From Diphasiastrum complanatum (lineage: Eukaryota > Streptophyta > Lycopodiopsida > Lycopodiales > Lycopodiaceae): 64,000 nt of DNA. The notes under the pieces are model-generated. The model made no database searches. It had not been told where the DNA came from and saw only the letters and a list, made by a program, of their open reading frames with translations. Shown here in pieces: positions 46,105 through 57,318 of the stretch (position 1 is the first letter of the stretch; each line of letters begins with the position of its first letter). Made by a program: the position numbers and the translations under genes. The stretch spans positions 1,299,863 to 1,363,862 of the forward strand of contig CM055102.1 of NCBI GenBank assembly GCA_029204225.1. The letters run 5' to 3'.

Positions 46105-47999
46105 TCACGAAGGATTCAATTCTTCATGTAGTTTTTGGGCTAACTCCAAATTTTGTTGAGCCTCATACAACATCAAGATTTCCTTTGATTGCATATAACC
46201 GCCAACTAGTAGGTTGTCGAATTCTTCAAGCTTAACCGAGAGCAATGTTCCATCAAATAGCTCTTGAGTTAACTTTACATCTCCATCTGAATCACTACAG
46301 TGTGATTTCTTCACAATAGCGAGGTGAAAATCTTATAAAAGAACTTTTAACATAAAGATTTTGGAAAAAAAACAATGTCTGCTGCAAAAGTTCCAAACTG
46401 CCAAAATGAATATGTACAAAATTGCTTATAACGAAGTGACTTCCTTCGATCTTGCAGATTGTGTCGAATTTTTGCAAAATAATCAACAAGGTTTCGTTCC
46501 CAATCCACATAAAGACTGAAAAGTTCAGGATAGGCCATATTTACATTGATCAACAAATATGCATCATCAAAGGTGCCTAAATCCGCAACACCTTTTGGTT
46601 TGTACAATTGAAACTGTGACTTCCGCTTCCGAAAATGTTGCTTATTGTCTTCATTTCGCAAAATTGAAGACAATAAGAGCCTATGTATAACTCAACTGAA
46701 CCGAAAGGCACAACTTGGAATTTTCCCTGAATTATGCCCCAACAGAAACATCCTTTCTGCTCGATAAATAATTGGGCCCATAACTAGAGAAAGTTGTCCT
46801 TTTTCCATGGTGTCTTCCAGTCATCGAAGGCGATGCCTACTACGCCTGGTAGCATCATGTAATCCACACGCCATTGTGATTCAATGTTAAATGCTTGTGG
46901 ACACCACTTTCAGAATCGATCAACAAATCCATTGAATCTTTCAGCACATACCTTCGACTGGTTTCGACGTGGTCGCTTTGCTTGAGTAGCTGCTATTGCC
47001 AAATCCTGAGTTTGCAACTCAGTAGCTAACTTCTGGTCTTCTAGCTACTGCTTGAAATCTGACAACTCTTGTTTGAGCTTGTCGATCTTCGCTATTGCCT
47101 CCAAATACTCTGGATGGTTGGTGACTCCCGAGCAGACAGGCACAACTTGAAGTTGTTGTGTCAGATCATCAATTTTCAGCAGGGCCTGTACATATTCGTT
47201 GTGAGAGTCTAGCCCATTGCAAGTTTGGCTGGCTTCAATAGACAACTCTTTCAACTCAGCCAACTCTTCTTCGACTAGCGCCTTTGCATGTCGAGCGGTT
47301 GCAAAAACTCGACTCAAAATTTTTTGAGCATCTGGCCTAAGAGCTGGTTCAGTTTCGAGAGGTCTATTGTGATACAGCCTGCATTGCTACACAAGGCAAG
47401 CGTAGCTTCTACCTTTATTCTTGTTTTTCGCTCCTCCTGCAAATGTTTCTGGAGAGCGACATTGTGTTTATTTGCATCCAACAGTTGTTTTTTTAAAAAA
47501 ATCAATATTAGTCCAATAATTGACAGACTTGGTCTCAATCGTCTTATTGACTTTCTTCAAAGAATCAGCTTTGTTGATTGCATTCTGAAGCTGTGTTTTG
47601 AGGGAACGATTTTGTTCAATCAGTTGAGTGTTATCTGATTCGAGTGAGTCGATCTTCTCATACGACTCCTTAAGAGAGTCTTGAAACTTTCGCTCTGCTT
47701 CTATCAGGTCCAAAATGTTCTTCTGATTGTGTTGATCAAATTCATATATCTCAGCTACTAGATTCTTGGCTCTGCTGGTCATGAATGTGAACCACCAGAG
47801 CTGGTTCTCAGGTTCATCCTCTTGGTTGTCCATTGCCCTAGTGTCTTCTACTGCAGCTGCTCGAGCCCTATCTGAAGTGCCGGACTGAGTTCCATCTTCA
47901 TCCAAGGTGCTTGAACTCTTCATCTGCTTCTGTGAGGTTGAAGCAAAGGCTGGCTTTGATGAATCTGCAAAAGCAGTTCCATCTTCTGCTTTAATGTTC
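46105..47999 (-). pseudogene. Unrecognised coiled-coil gene relic downstream of Gypsy integrase
   Basis: The minus strand keeps long but broken frames: 47468-47923, 47314-47538, 47045-47317, 46347-46673 and 46105-46314. The first, about 150 residues, starts Ser/Thr/Asp-rich, has a WWF motif, then heptad-like Leu/Ile/Glu/Lys runs (ERKFQDSLKESYEKIDSLES) predicting a coiled coil. A frameshift at an oligo-T/A tract (about 47490) leads to more coiled-coil-like sequence. I do not recognise the protein. It reads on from a truncated Gypsy integrase at about 48000, so it may be an extra retrotransposon ORF, a second element's gag, or captured host sequence. Confidence 0.5.
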
Positions 48000-48600
48000 T
48001 TTGTAGCATAATCCGTTGCAACAAGAATATAACGACACTTCGTATGTCAAGTCACATGTTTGATTGGACCGACAAAGTCAATCTCCCACTTCTCAAATCG
48101 TGCAAGAGGCAAGATTGGTATCAACGGCCAATTCATTGCTTTTGTTGGCTTACCAGATCTGTGGCATGGATCACACGAACGAATATAATTCTATACATCC
48201 TTGAACATAGTTGGCCACTAGTACTTGGCAGTCAATATTTTATTAACAATATTCTTTAAAGCAAAGTGTCCTCCAACATCCTCTGAATGTAAGGCTTGTA
48301 CAACCTTTTTAATATCTGCTGTTTTAAGCCATCTTCTTAGTTGATGATCAACACCAAGCTTGTACAGGACATTGTTAATAATCGTATAAGGTGCTACCTT
48401 ATATTGAAAAACTGTCTTTTTCTCAAAATCATAACCATCTGGATATATCTGATCCTTGAGATAAGTAATGATATCGGAATATAACAAATTTGTAGATGAA
48501 ATTTCAAATAGATTTTCGTTTGGAAAATCATTATTAATTGGTTTTTCAGTTTTTCTCGTGCTGAGTCGCGATAGATAATCAACATTTGTATGATATTTTC
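48000..48600 (-). pseudogene. Gypsy integrase zinc-binding domain and partial core
   Basis: The minus strand reads the HHCC zinc domain (LHSEDVGGHFA, then SCDPCHRSGK about 35 residues later) and the beginning of the core (FEKWEIDFVGPIKH with the first Asp, ILVATDYATK). Two in-frame stops are present. The core breaks at about 48000, before the second catalytic Asp and the Glu, where the coiled-coil reading begins. Confidence 0.88.
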
Positions 48601-49290
48601 CTTGGTGAAGTTCTACTTGATAAGTGAATTCCTACAGAAGTAGAACCCATCGAGCAATTCGTCTTGATAAATCTGGTTCATTCACAATATACTTTAGAGC
48701 ATAATATCAACATGAAAAATGAAAGCATATCCTAGCAAATAATGTCGAAATTTCTTAGCAGTAAAAATCATTTCGAGTGCTTCCCTTTCCGTAGTCGAAT
48801 AATTCTTCTCCGAGGCACTGAGTTGTCAACTTGTATAGTATATGGGATGATCTTTCTTCTGATCATCCTTCTAGCTGATACAGACGCCAATAGCAAATGC
48901 AGAAACATCAACATAACTATGAAATAAAATAGCCCAGTTGGGTGGTGTCAAAATAGGAGCACTGATCAATCTCTGCTTAAGTTCTTCGAACGCTTTCTGC
49001 TGTTCATTCGTCCACAAGTATTCCACTTGTTTCTTGAGTAAATGCGTAAGAGAAGCAGCAATAGAAGCATGATTTTGGATAAATCTTCGATAATAGCCGA
49101 CATGTCCTAAAAAAACTCTTAGTTCACGTAGATTGGTTGGTATTTGGAGGTTCTTTATAAGCTCAACTTTATCTTTATCGACTTCTATTCCTCTGTTTGA
49201 TATTCTGTTTCCAAGTAAAATTCCTTCTTTCATACCAAAAAAATATTTTTCCGGATAAAGGGATAAACAAGTATCTCGACACCATTGCAA
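48601..49290 (-). pseudogene. Gypsy RT thumb and RNase H
   Basis: Contains the connection to RNase H typical of Ty3/Gypsy pol: LRVFLGHVGYYRRFIQNHA, WTNEQQKAFEELKQRL, a partial first acidic motif (YVDVSAFAIG). EREALEMIFTAKKFRHYLLG and HVDIML, the later RNase H motifs, follow, with several stops between them. Confidence 0.88.
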
Positions 49291-50427
49291 TTTAAGTTTA
49301 AGCTTCTATAGATGTGTCTTTATATCACTATATACATAAAAATCATCAATGAAGATTTCAAGAAAAGTTCTTAGGAAGACAGCAAAAATTAACATCATGA
49401 TTCGCTGAAAAGTCGCTGGTGCATTGCAAAGACTAAAGGGCATTTTGTTGTAGGCATAAGTGCCCCAATCCGTAGTAAAGGTGGTCTTTGAATGATCCTC
49501 CTTTCTCACTCCAACCTGATTATAACCAAAAAAATCGTCACAAAAACTGTAACGAGCAACCTGATCTAAGATAGAATCAGTGAAGGGCAGAGGATGATGA
49601 TTGTGACAGCATTGAGCTTGCGAAAATCTTGGTATATTCGTATTTTGTCAGTCTTCTTCTTTGGAACAACAACAATGGGTGAAACCCATTCACTACTTAA
49701 GACGGGATAGATAATGCCTACCTACCTCAAGGTGCTTGTTGAGTTCGTCCTTAACCATGAGGGAGTACTTTGGATTGAGACGATACTGTCTTTGTTGAAT
49801 AGGTACAACATCTTCTTTAAAATCAATACAGTGCTCTCCGAATTCTGCAGGTATACCTTTCACATCGTCGAGCGACCAGACCAAAACATCTTGGTACTCC
49901 TTCAACAATTCGGTGAATTCAGCTAATCCCGATTCTCCAATTGACTTTGAAACATGCACAAATCTACCAGGTGCAAGTTCAATTAGTTCAGTAGAATCTG
50001 GTAGAATGATACCTTTTGTCATACTGACCTTGGTATGGCCATAAATTTCACGCATGGTTGACTCTATAGATGTATTCTTGTCGTCAGTCTGGTTCTTATT
50101 ACCAAATTCATGTGCAGATTTGTCACTCGAATCACTATCAGATTCTTTAGAGTTCGTATTTGCAACTTTAATTTCTTCATTCAAAACATCCACTTCAGCG
50201 TTGCAGGCATTGAAGAATTCTTCTCCGTTAGTATTCTCATAGCATTTGAAATATTGCACTTCGATGTCAGATGCATTGGAAAAAAATTTTAAGGCATAAG
50301 AAGAATCTTCTGAGGTAAAACTGGTGTCAAACAAAGGAGTTTCACCTTTATATTTGTCACGACTCCAAGTGATTATTTGTTTTGATGGCTTACCTCGATT
50401 ATTGGTCTCACCAGTCTGAAATCTCAA
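49291..50427 (-). pseudogene. Gypsy protease-RT linker and RT palm
   Basis: The 49693-50427 frame holds a long acidic linker and the RT entry (GIPAEFGEHCIDF, QRQYRLNPKYS, VKDELNKHLEVG). It then shifts frame into WVSPIVVVPKKKTDKIRIY and finally 49306-49509 with YAYNKMPFSLCNAPATFQR and FIDDFYVYS. The catalytic motif is FIDD rather than the usual Y/F-V/L-DD. Linker sequence (ITWSRDKYKGETP) resembles that at about 62640-62700. Confidence 0.9.
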
Positions 50428-50930
50428 CTCTTTGGATTTCCAATGAACACTTGCGTTTGATTGATAAAGCTAGGGCCATCCAATTAGCACAGAATAAGAT
50501 GACAAACCAAGTGGTTTGATAACTATAAAATTCATTGTGAAAGGCTTGGCTTGAATGTAGACAGTGACATCTCTCAGCACTAGCTAATACTACTGCTAAG
50601 GAGGTCATGTCCCCTAGTCTGCAATACCGATCTATCTTTGGTGGTAAACCAGCCAAAAACCATTTGATCTGCATATCAACGGGATATACACCAGTTAGTT
50701 TTCCTATAAGATTCTTAACCTTCCGTGTACATTTTCGAAGGAATTCTTTAGTCTTCTTCTGAACATTGTTCAGACGTCCGAGAATTCTAGATTTATAACC
50801 GATTTCTCTGAACTGGTTCAGAAATGCATCTTTCAGTAGTAACCGGGTTCCTACGCGGCTTGGTTCAACTTGACTGTACCATATGCGTGCCTGCTTTCTC
50901 TGTTTGCGAGGGAAAAAACCTCTTTTTCAA
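50428..50930 (-). pseudogene. Gypsy gag core joined to protease tail
   Basis: From about 50930 the minus strand reads a gag C-terminal half (AFLNQFREIG, KTKEFLRKCTRKVKNLIGKL, MQIKWFLAGLPPKI). At about 50570 it passes into the end of an aspartic protease domain (FTMNFIVIKPLGLSSYSVLIGWP). The zinc knuckle and the protease active site are missing, so an internal deletion fused gag to the protease tail. Confidence 0.8.
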
Positions 50931-51249
50931 GCTACTTTCGATGAAAAATCGTTGTCACACGTTATTACGCTGATGCGGAACTATAAAAAAACGACCCGTA
51001 AATGGCCCATAATGGCCGGTTGCACTGCTATTAAAATATTGTTCATTTGCTAATTTACGTTGTATGAAAATTCCATTTATGCGGCCTATGCCCCTAGTTC
51101 CTAGGTTTGTCGGGACTAGGAGGTGCCAAGTATTTTCGTAATACAATTCTAGTAATTAAAGACTTGGTCGTGAGCCCTTAAAAACTGAAACTGTAAATAA
51201 GACCCAACTTGGCTTTGAAATTGCAAGTTGAGGCCAAGTCAGGTGTTAA
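50931..51249. other. Unassigned junction between two Gypsy elements
   Basis: No features recognised. It separates the minus-strand Gypsy gag from the C-rich plus-strand LTR-like region. Confidence 0.4.
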
Positions 51250-51347
51250 AAACGAATTTGTATAGGGAGGGGTGTGGGGCAGCATTCTCATTGTCATCTT
51301 CTTGGAGAAAGAGAGAGAGAGAGCTTGTGCAAGGAGTGTGTGGAGAA

Positions 51348-51530
51348 GAGGAGGAAAGGAGAAGAGGTTGATGCCTGGTGCCTTCCACTCTCATCCATTC
51401 CCATTTTGTTGTCCATCATTATTCACTGCCCACAAAGACAAGGAGGAGGAAAGGAGAAGAGGCTGATCTGCCTGGTGCCTTCCACTCTAATTTCTTTGTT
51501 GGATCTTTGCTACAAACTGCTTATATTTCA
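51348..51530 (+). repeat. 95-bp tandem duplication
   Basis: GAGGAGGAAAGGAGAAGAGG at 51348 recurs at 51443, each followed by a TGCCTGGTGCCTTCCACTCT phrase. Copy 2 has a 3-bp insertion and diverges after the phrase. Confidence 0.8.
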
Positions 51531-52345
51531 TTGCTATTGATTCACTGCTTTGATCTCTAACATTGTGTTATCATCATTTCTTTTGTTGGATCTGATTTTG
51601 GTGTTGTTTCTTGTGGCTTCTAACATTGTGGTTGCAAGCTGTGGAATTGTGGAAAGCTTTGCCACCTTAATAAGAAAGATCTGAGGCTTGGAAGATTGTT
51701 GTCTCCCTGCCTTACAGTTGTTTGAATCACTTTCTTGTGATTCTATTTGTGATTGATTGTGTTTTTAAGTTTGAGAAGTCTGTGAATCACTTGTGATTGT
51801 TTTCTGCTCAAAGATTACTTTCTTCATAGTGTCCTGTTTAGTGTGAAAATAGTGCTCTTGATTTGCAGTTTGAAGATTATGGCTCTGTAACAGAAATTCT
51901 TGAACTGCAAATCAGTGTTCTGCTTTGTTCATCTGAAAGCTTTGCCATTGTTGGTCACCCAAAGATCATAAGCTTAGTCCAAAAGCTATCTATTTCAAAC
52001 CCTGTTAACTTCTATCTTGTTCAACGTGAAGAAAAGTTAATTTTCTTACTCTGCTAGTCGCTGCCTGGGTATTCAAACACATGATCCCCCCCAAAACCCT
52101 GCTCCATTGCTTCTTATGGCTCCCTTCCAACCTGCGGCTCCGTACCTCCTTGATTTGCATGGGCTTTTCCCTCACCAGCAGCCTTTTCTCACTTGATTTG
52201 CAGACCATTTGAAGGTCGCTCCTAAGCCTACCTACGACCAGTCCATCTACATCTGCTACCTGATTTCTGCCTACGTGAAAGGAAAAAGAAACCCTACCCA
52301 TCTGCTAATCTATTCCCCTCACCTGAAATGCTTCTTTTCCCTACC

Positions 52346-52555
52346 CACGGATCTGCGCCCTGCTCTGTCCACGCTACCGTGCCCTGCTCATACGGCTCCT
52401 TGCTTACCTCCATCCTGATGTCTGCCCTGCTCCATCCTCGCTTGCTTGCTCACGGATCTGCGCCCTGCTCTGTCCACGCTACCGTGCCCTGCTCATACGG
52501 CTCCTTGCTTACCTCCATCCTGTTGTCTGCCCTGCTCCATCCTCGCTTGCTTGCT
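52346..52555 (+). repeat. 105-bp tandem repeat, two copies
   Basis: CACGGATCTGCGCCCTGC.. starts at 52346 and again at 52451. The two 105-bp units differ at about one position, and a third start (CACGACTCTGC) follows. Because 105 is a multiple of 3, it creates a spurious 35-residue protein repeat in the open frame 52328-52762. The near identity implies recent duplication. Confidence 0.93.
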
Positions 52556-54610
52556 CACGACTCTGCCTGCGGACTCTTTTGCCTGTGGCCCGTTGACTCT
52601 CCCTTCTCCCTGCCCTGCTGTGGGAATGCTTCCTGCCTGCAGCTCGGATCTGCCTGCGGCCACTCCTTCTCCTTGCTTGTCTGGCTCGCTCTCCCTCTGG
52701 CCACGTTAACCTGCCTGGCCGCGTGGTTTCCCTGTTGCCGCGATCCTGCCTGCGGTTCCTAACCTACCTAGCCCTGCTTATACTTCATCGCTGCCCCGGT
52801 TGCTCCGTGCGCTCCGGCTCCTATCTCCGGCTCCCTCTATGCCCACCCGTCCACAACCTCTATCTGCGATCTCTCTGCTCATTGCAATCTGCCAGATGTG
52901 AGGTGTGAGATTGTGGTAGTTTGATTGGCCACCAAACAATAAGCGCTAGTTCGGTTACTTGCCTATGAGAGAACCTGTCTGTATCAGACCTTATGCATTA
53001 TTGTGATCTGGAAATTCCTATAACCAAGAATCAATGCCTCTGAGGTACAAGAAGTGTATTGCGGAGGGAACCCAGGTTCAAATGCCAACTATTGTTATTT
53101 GTGATTATAGCATTGGAGACTTGAAAGCCTAACCTCTGTCTTGAGGCTTTGTGTGGGTTCTGTTGCCCTACCTTAAATATCTCTAGTTCTGCTTGAGGCC
53201 ATTCTTTTGCCTGTCAAAATCATTGGATATTTTCCTATCTTGTTCATCCTTAAGAAAAAAAACACGCAGGCATAGAGCCCATTTCAGATACCTGTCAGCC
53301 GCAGGCATAGAGCCCTGAGGGCCTGATTGTTTGAAAGAGCTCTGCTTGTTAATGCCTCTAGAAGCCAACTGTGTGCAATTTCTTTTCAAGGAGTGAAGAA
53401 TCTAGTTACTTGAAACCCATCATTCTTCCGGAATTTATCTTGCAGTCTATAGAGTTATTCATGGATGGTGCACGTTGAGGGAGTAGCTGAGCGATTAGAC
53501 AGGTGAATCACTGGTCTGTGGAGAGGAGAGCGCTAGCCTTGTGGCTGCAATGTACCGCACTCCTGCCTTCTGAATCTGCGGCCCCTTCCTGCTACCTGCG
53601 ACATCTTTGCTAACCTGCGAGTTGCCCTCCTAACTGCCCACTTCTATTCTTATCAGCGACCCTGTGGCCAGCGGATTTGCCCTGGCATCCCATCGCTACC
53701 TTTCGTTACCTTTCTGAGGTCTGATTTCTGACCATTTTCTTGCCTGTCCGCTCTCCTGTCTTGCGACCTATTCCTCCATCCTGCTGTCAGCTCGTTGGCC
53801 CTCGCTTCCCTGCTACCGCGACCCTGCCTGCGGTTCCTAACGTACCTAGCCATCCCTTCCTCGCTGCCCCCGAATTTCTGACAATGAGCAGTTTCCTTGG
53901 CCTTTCTTGGGCGCGGGAGCTGGAGCCTTGTAGATAGGGCATGACGGCATCACAGTGTAAGGCTTGGTTACCAGACTAGCTTGAGGGGTTGGAGTTTTTG
54001 TTAGGTTAGTGGGCCATGACCCCTCCATCGTGTGTGTCACTGACCATGACCCCTCCATTGTGTGTGTTAGCGATGGAACTATGTTTTTGAAGTCCAGCTT
54101 TGGTATGGATTGGCTTGTTGGATGAAACGTGCTACCATGAGGCTTGGACCGGTCTTATGCTTTTGATTTATCTTATGAATGAGAAAGATCAATTATGGAT
54201 TGGGTGCCGAAATGAAGTATATACAGTCCCTTGAATACTAAAGAACCCATGACCTTGCTTGTGGTCATTTCTCTTTCCTAGATCTGTGTGAAAGGAAGAA
54301 GATGATTTAATTGGCCTACTTCAGCCTTTAGCTTTGCTTCTAATCCTTTCTCCATTCTACGGACACCTTGTCCAATGTTTGTGTGGAATGGAAAACCCGC
54401 TAGTTTGTGTTATTTGCCCATACATAGTGTCTACATGTGATTGCCATTCTTTAACAAACCCTAAGTCATAAATGGTGAGATTCTAGGGTGCATTTCTCAT
54501 ATTGACTCCATACCCAATGGAGCTTGAGTTGTAATTGTGATATAGACCGACTTCCGTTAGCATTTCCTTAGATTGCCAGTCTATTTGTGGGTCGTTTTAT
54601 AATCCTTCAG

Positions 54611-54629
54611 TGGTGCGTCTGCCGGGAGG
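54611..54629 (+). other. Probable Gypsy primer-binding site (tRNA-Asp type)
   Basis: TGGTGCGTCTGCCGGGAGG resembles the TGGCGCC..TGCCGGGGA site, complementary to tRNA-Asp, used by many plant Gypsy elements. It follows a CA dinucleotide at 54608-54609 that could be the LTR end. Confidence 0.55.
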
Positions 54630-54966
54630 AGCATGAGCTCCTTTCGAATTTTTGTTTATTGTTTGAAAGTAAGTTTCAAACGGTTCTGTTAAATTGACCA
54701 TTAACTTGTACAGCTAAAAGCTCGTTTGATCTAAATTGTCCATGAAGGTTTGAATGCCTTGCGGCAATCGGAGCCTCTGTTGTATCAATTTTATGAGTGA
54801 CTCTCGGGGTCTTTGTGGATAAGGCTTGAGCACCGAAAATTGTGAGGTTTGTTTGGAGTATTGGTTTGTGCAAGTAGGGTCAGTGGGCGTTGTATAGAGA
54901 ACTGGACCAATACTGGACGTGTTGGAGGTTCCTTTAAAAAAACTGATTGATTGAAAAATTATAATC
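54630..54966 (+). other. Leader between primer site and gag-like frame
   Basis: Non-coding spacer of about 340 bp, of the length expected for a Gypsy leader. Confidence 0.4.
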
Positions 54967-55825
54967 ATGATTTTTACGCGCCTAGTGCGACGAGGATTTT
55001 TATTCTATGATGAGAATGATTCTCAAGTCATAGAAAATCTGTATAGAAATTTATTTCTTGTAGAATCACCCATGGGTGAAATGGCCAATGACTGTATAAA
55101 GCCCAGTGATTCAATTGAGGAATCAGAGTTATTAGTAGAATCCGCGAAAAATCTACCATTTCTTCATGAAGAATAAAGGAATTTAGTGGTATGCAACTTT
55201 CTTGAAAATTTGAGTAAAGAATCTTTTGAAATATCACCCTTTCACACTGATCCTAAAACAAATGATTCAAATCAATGTGATCCGATCTGTGTAGAGCACG
55301 GGGGAGACTTCAGTTATGAAGTTAAAGAGAATGCGACATTACAAATCAATTATTTTGTGACTATTAACCATAATCCGATTGTGATTCAAAACCCAATTCT
55401 TGAAGTTGATGAAACCCTAGCAAGATTTGGTATTGTACTAGTGGTAATCAGGAACAATCCATTACCAAGGATGTGAGTGTCAATACACTCACTGATATGG
55501 TGGACATGTCTACCCAAAGTCCTGAAATGGACAATCAAAAGCTTGTCGAAGATGTGTCAGAACTGGGCCATCGATCCCCTAATGAACGTCTTGATTACAC
55601 TAAAAGTGTCCCCAACTTTGATGAGTTGGATTGCAATGCTGGAAAATCAGGAGCTAAACCTGATTGTAATATTGTGCAACCTTCATTAGTTACTGGTGAC
55701 TCCCTCTATGTTAGACCAAAGCCTGTTTACTTATTGAAAATCGATCACTATGATGGAGAGAGAGGTGATAAAGCTGATATTTTCATATGAAAATTTGTTA
55801 ACTTCTCTTTCCTTGATGGCTTTCC
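54967..55825 (+). pseudogene. Gag-like Gypsy reading frame, interrupted
   Basis: The first ATG after the primer site opens a frame (54967-55176). It continues, after stops and frame changes, through 55186-55476 and 55473-55790. The sequence is acidic and Asn/Ser-rich, ending VYLLKIDHYDGERGDKADIF, which resembles the start of the capsid domain in Gypsy gags (Y/F-D/K-G..GD-A..). It is broken by stops and then by the Copia inserted at 55826. The call depends on position and the last motif. Confidence 0.45.
55821..55825. repeat. Target-site duplication TTTCC (left)
   Basis: Identical to 61418-61422, flanking the Copia at 55826-61417. Confidence 0.95.
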
Positions 55826-56507
55826 TGTTAAAAATTCACAATTCTAGCTTGACTAGTTTTGGTCATATGACTTGTAAATAGTTAGATGGTCATGATGTGG
55901 CTTGTCACACGTGCCAAATAGCATAGGATTCCATTCATAAGGATGTTCTCAAGTAGACCTAAGTGTTAGAACCTTTGGAATGAGTCCAAATTATGCTTAG
56001 ATACAAGGGAGAAAAAATAGGAGCTATTTTTGGTAATTTTTGCATTGTTGAGGGATCTCCAAGATTCCAACCCTAACTTGGTAGGGATGAAAGATCCACC
56101 AAAATTATCATTAGGGATAGGTTTAGGGCTACTCATACCTGCCCAAAACCGTGATGGATCATGTATATATAGGTGATGATATCTCACCAAAATTAATCAA
56201 GCAATTTCATGTTTTTTCTCTCATAATGGTGCAATTGCTCTCTATGTTCATAATTGTTTGAGTACTTGTGATTACTAATGATTATAGGATTGAATGTAGT
56301 TCTGGTGTACAATACTCAGACTGTGGGAGGCCGTACTTTCACACGTGTGAAGCCTTCTTCAAGGATTTGGGCCATTTAGTGAGGTTCAAGCATAGATTTT
56401 TGATGGATTTTGATGGTTCAACTTGTGCTAATCTTATGAAATCATAATCTATTGTTTCCCTCATCATTTCAAGTGTTTTAGGATCCTTATTTGCTGTAAT
56501 TTTTACA
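55826..56507 (+). repeat. 5' LTR of the young Copia
   Basis: 682 bp, TGTTAAAAATTC to TTTTTACA. TATA box TATATATA at 56164-56171; palindrome TTCACACGTGTGAA at 56339-56352, 175 bp downstream; another CACACGTG near 55905 in the upstream (U3) part. Confidence 0.98.
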
Positions 56508-56520
56508 TGGTATCAGAGCC
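56508..56520 (+). other. Primer-binding site (iMet tRNA)
   Basis: TGGTATCAGAGCC directly after the LTR, complementary to the 3' end of plant initiator-Met tRNA. Confidence 0.97.
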
Positions 56521-57318
56521 TAAAGGCTGAAATGAGCTAAATCCTTGGTTTGCATTCAATTTGATCACAATTTTTGATCTAAATCTTGTGTAGATTGGAT
56601 CTTAGCATCTAGTATTGATTCTAGAACTCAAAGTGAGTCAAATACATTGGATATTGGTGTTGTGTGACTTCATTTGCAGGTGTTTAGGTGTCTAAAACCA
56701 GAGGCAAAGTTGAATTCAATTCACATTACCAAGATAGCAAGTTTTGCTTGCTCCAAGCATTGATTTCTAAGCGAGTTTTGGAGGTGATTTCATAGAGAAG
56801 GCTTTCTAGCATTCAAGGAGAGGGAAGATCAGAGTTTTGGGGACTCTTCAAGGCTGTTCTAAGGTGTAGTAGGAACCTCCTAAAGTGATTTAGGTTCAGT
56901 CCAACCATTGCTTGACTTATGCACCAAATTAGATCAATTTTTCATCAATTTTGATCATTTTTTGCTTGTGATTGGATAGTAGATTGTGTTGCATCCTCAT
57001 TAAGTTCCATTTAGATCTTTTACAAGTGATTTTGGAAGTATATTAGGTTGCTGAAATTCACTCTTGATCAGATCATTTGGAAGCTTTAATGTTCTTTATA
57101 GAAAGAGGGGCAATTCTACTAGTATTGTCTACTTCAATCAAGCAAGTGCATTGTTTCTAGTATTCTATGATTTGATTTTGTTAGAGATCATTCTTAGATC
57201 TTTATAGGAAGTCTATTACTGATCTTTTCAGGTCCCTAAGAAGTGGGATAAGGTAGACCTTCAATCAAATCAATAGAAGTAACCTTCATTTGTGTCAAGT
57301 CCTTGATTAGGAGACTAG
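56521..57318 (+). other. Untranslated leader of the young Copia
   Basis: About 800 bp of AT-rich non-coding sequence between the primer site and the gag ATG, containing no long frame. It should hold the RNA packaging signal, but no specific structure was identified. Confidence 0.85.

Larger units (their letters stand above)
51250..54610 (+). repeat. Probable long Gypsy LTR, C-rich
   Basis: Large non-coding region, much richer in C and G than its surroundings between about 52080 and 53900 (CCTGCCTGCGGC phrases). It ends at a Gypsy-type primer-binding site (54611) with a gag-like frame beyond, which makes it a candidate 5' LTR. The left boundary is a guess and no 3' partner is present. It has a (GA)n run at about 51309-51324 and two local tandem duplications (95 bp at 51348, 105 bp at 52346). 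Confidence 0.45.

Noticed and set aside
50955-51146. 63-residue minus-strand frame upstream of Gypsy gag
   Set aside because: Out of frame with the gag reading and without recognisable motif.
52328-52762. 144-residue frame with a 35-residue repeat
   Set aside because: The repeat comes from a 105-bp DNA duplication in non-coding C-rich LTR-like sequence; composition is low-complexity and no domain is visible.
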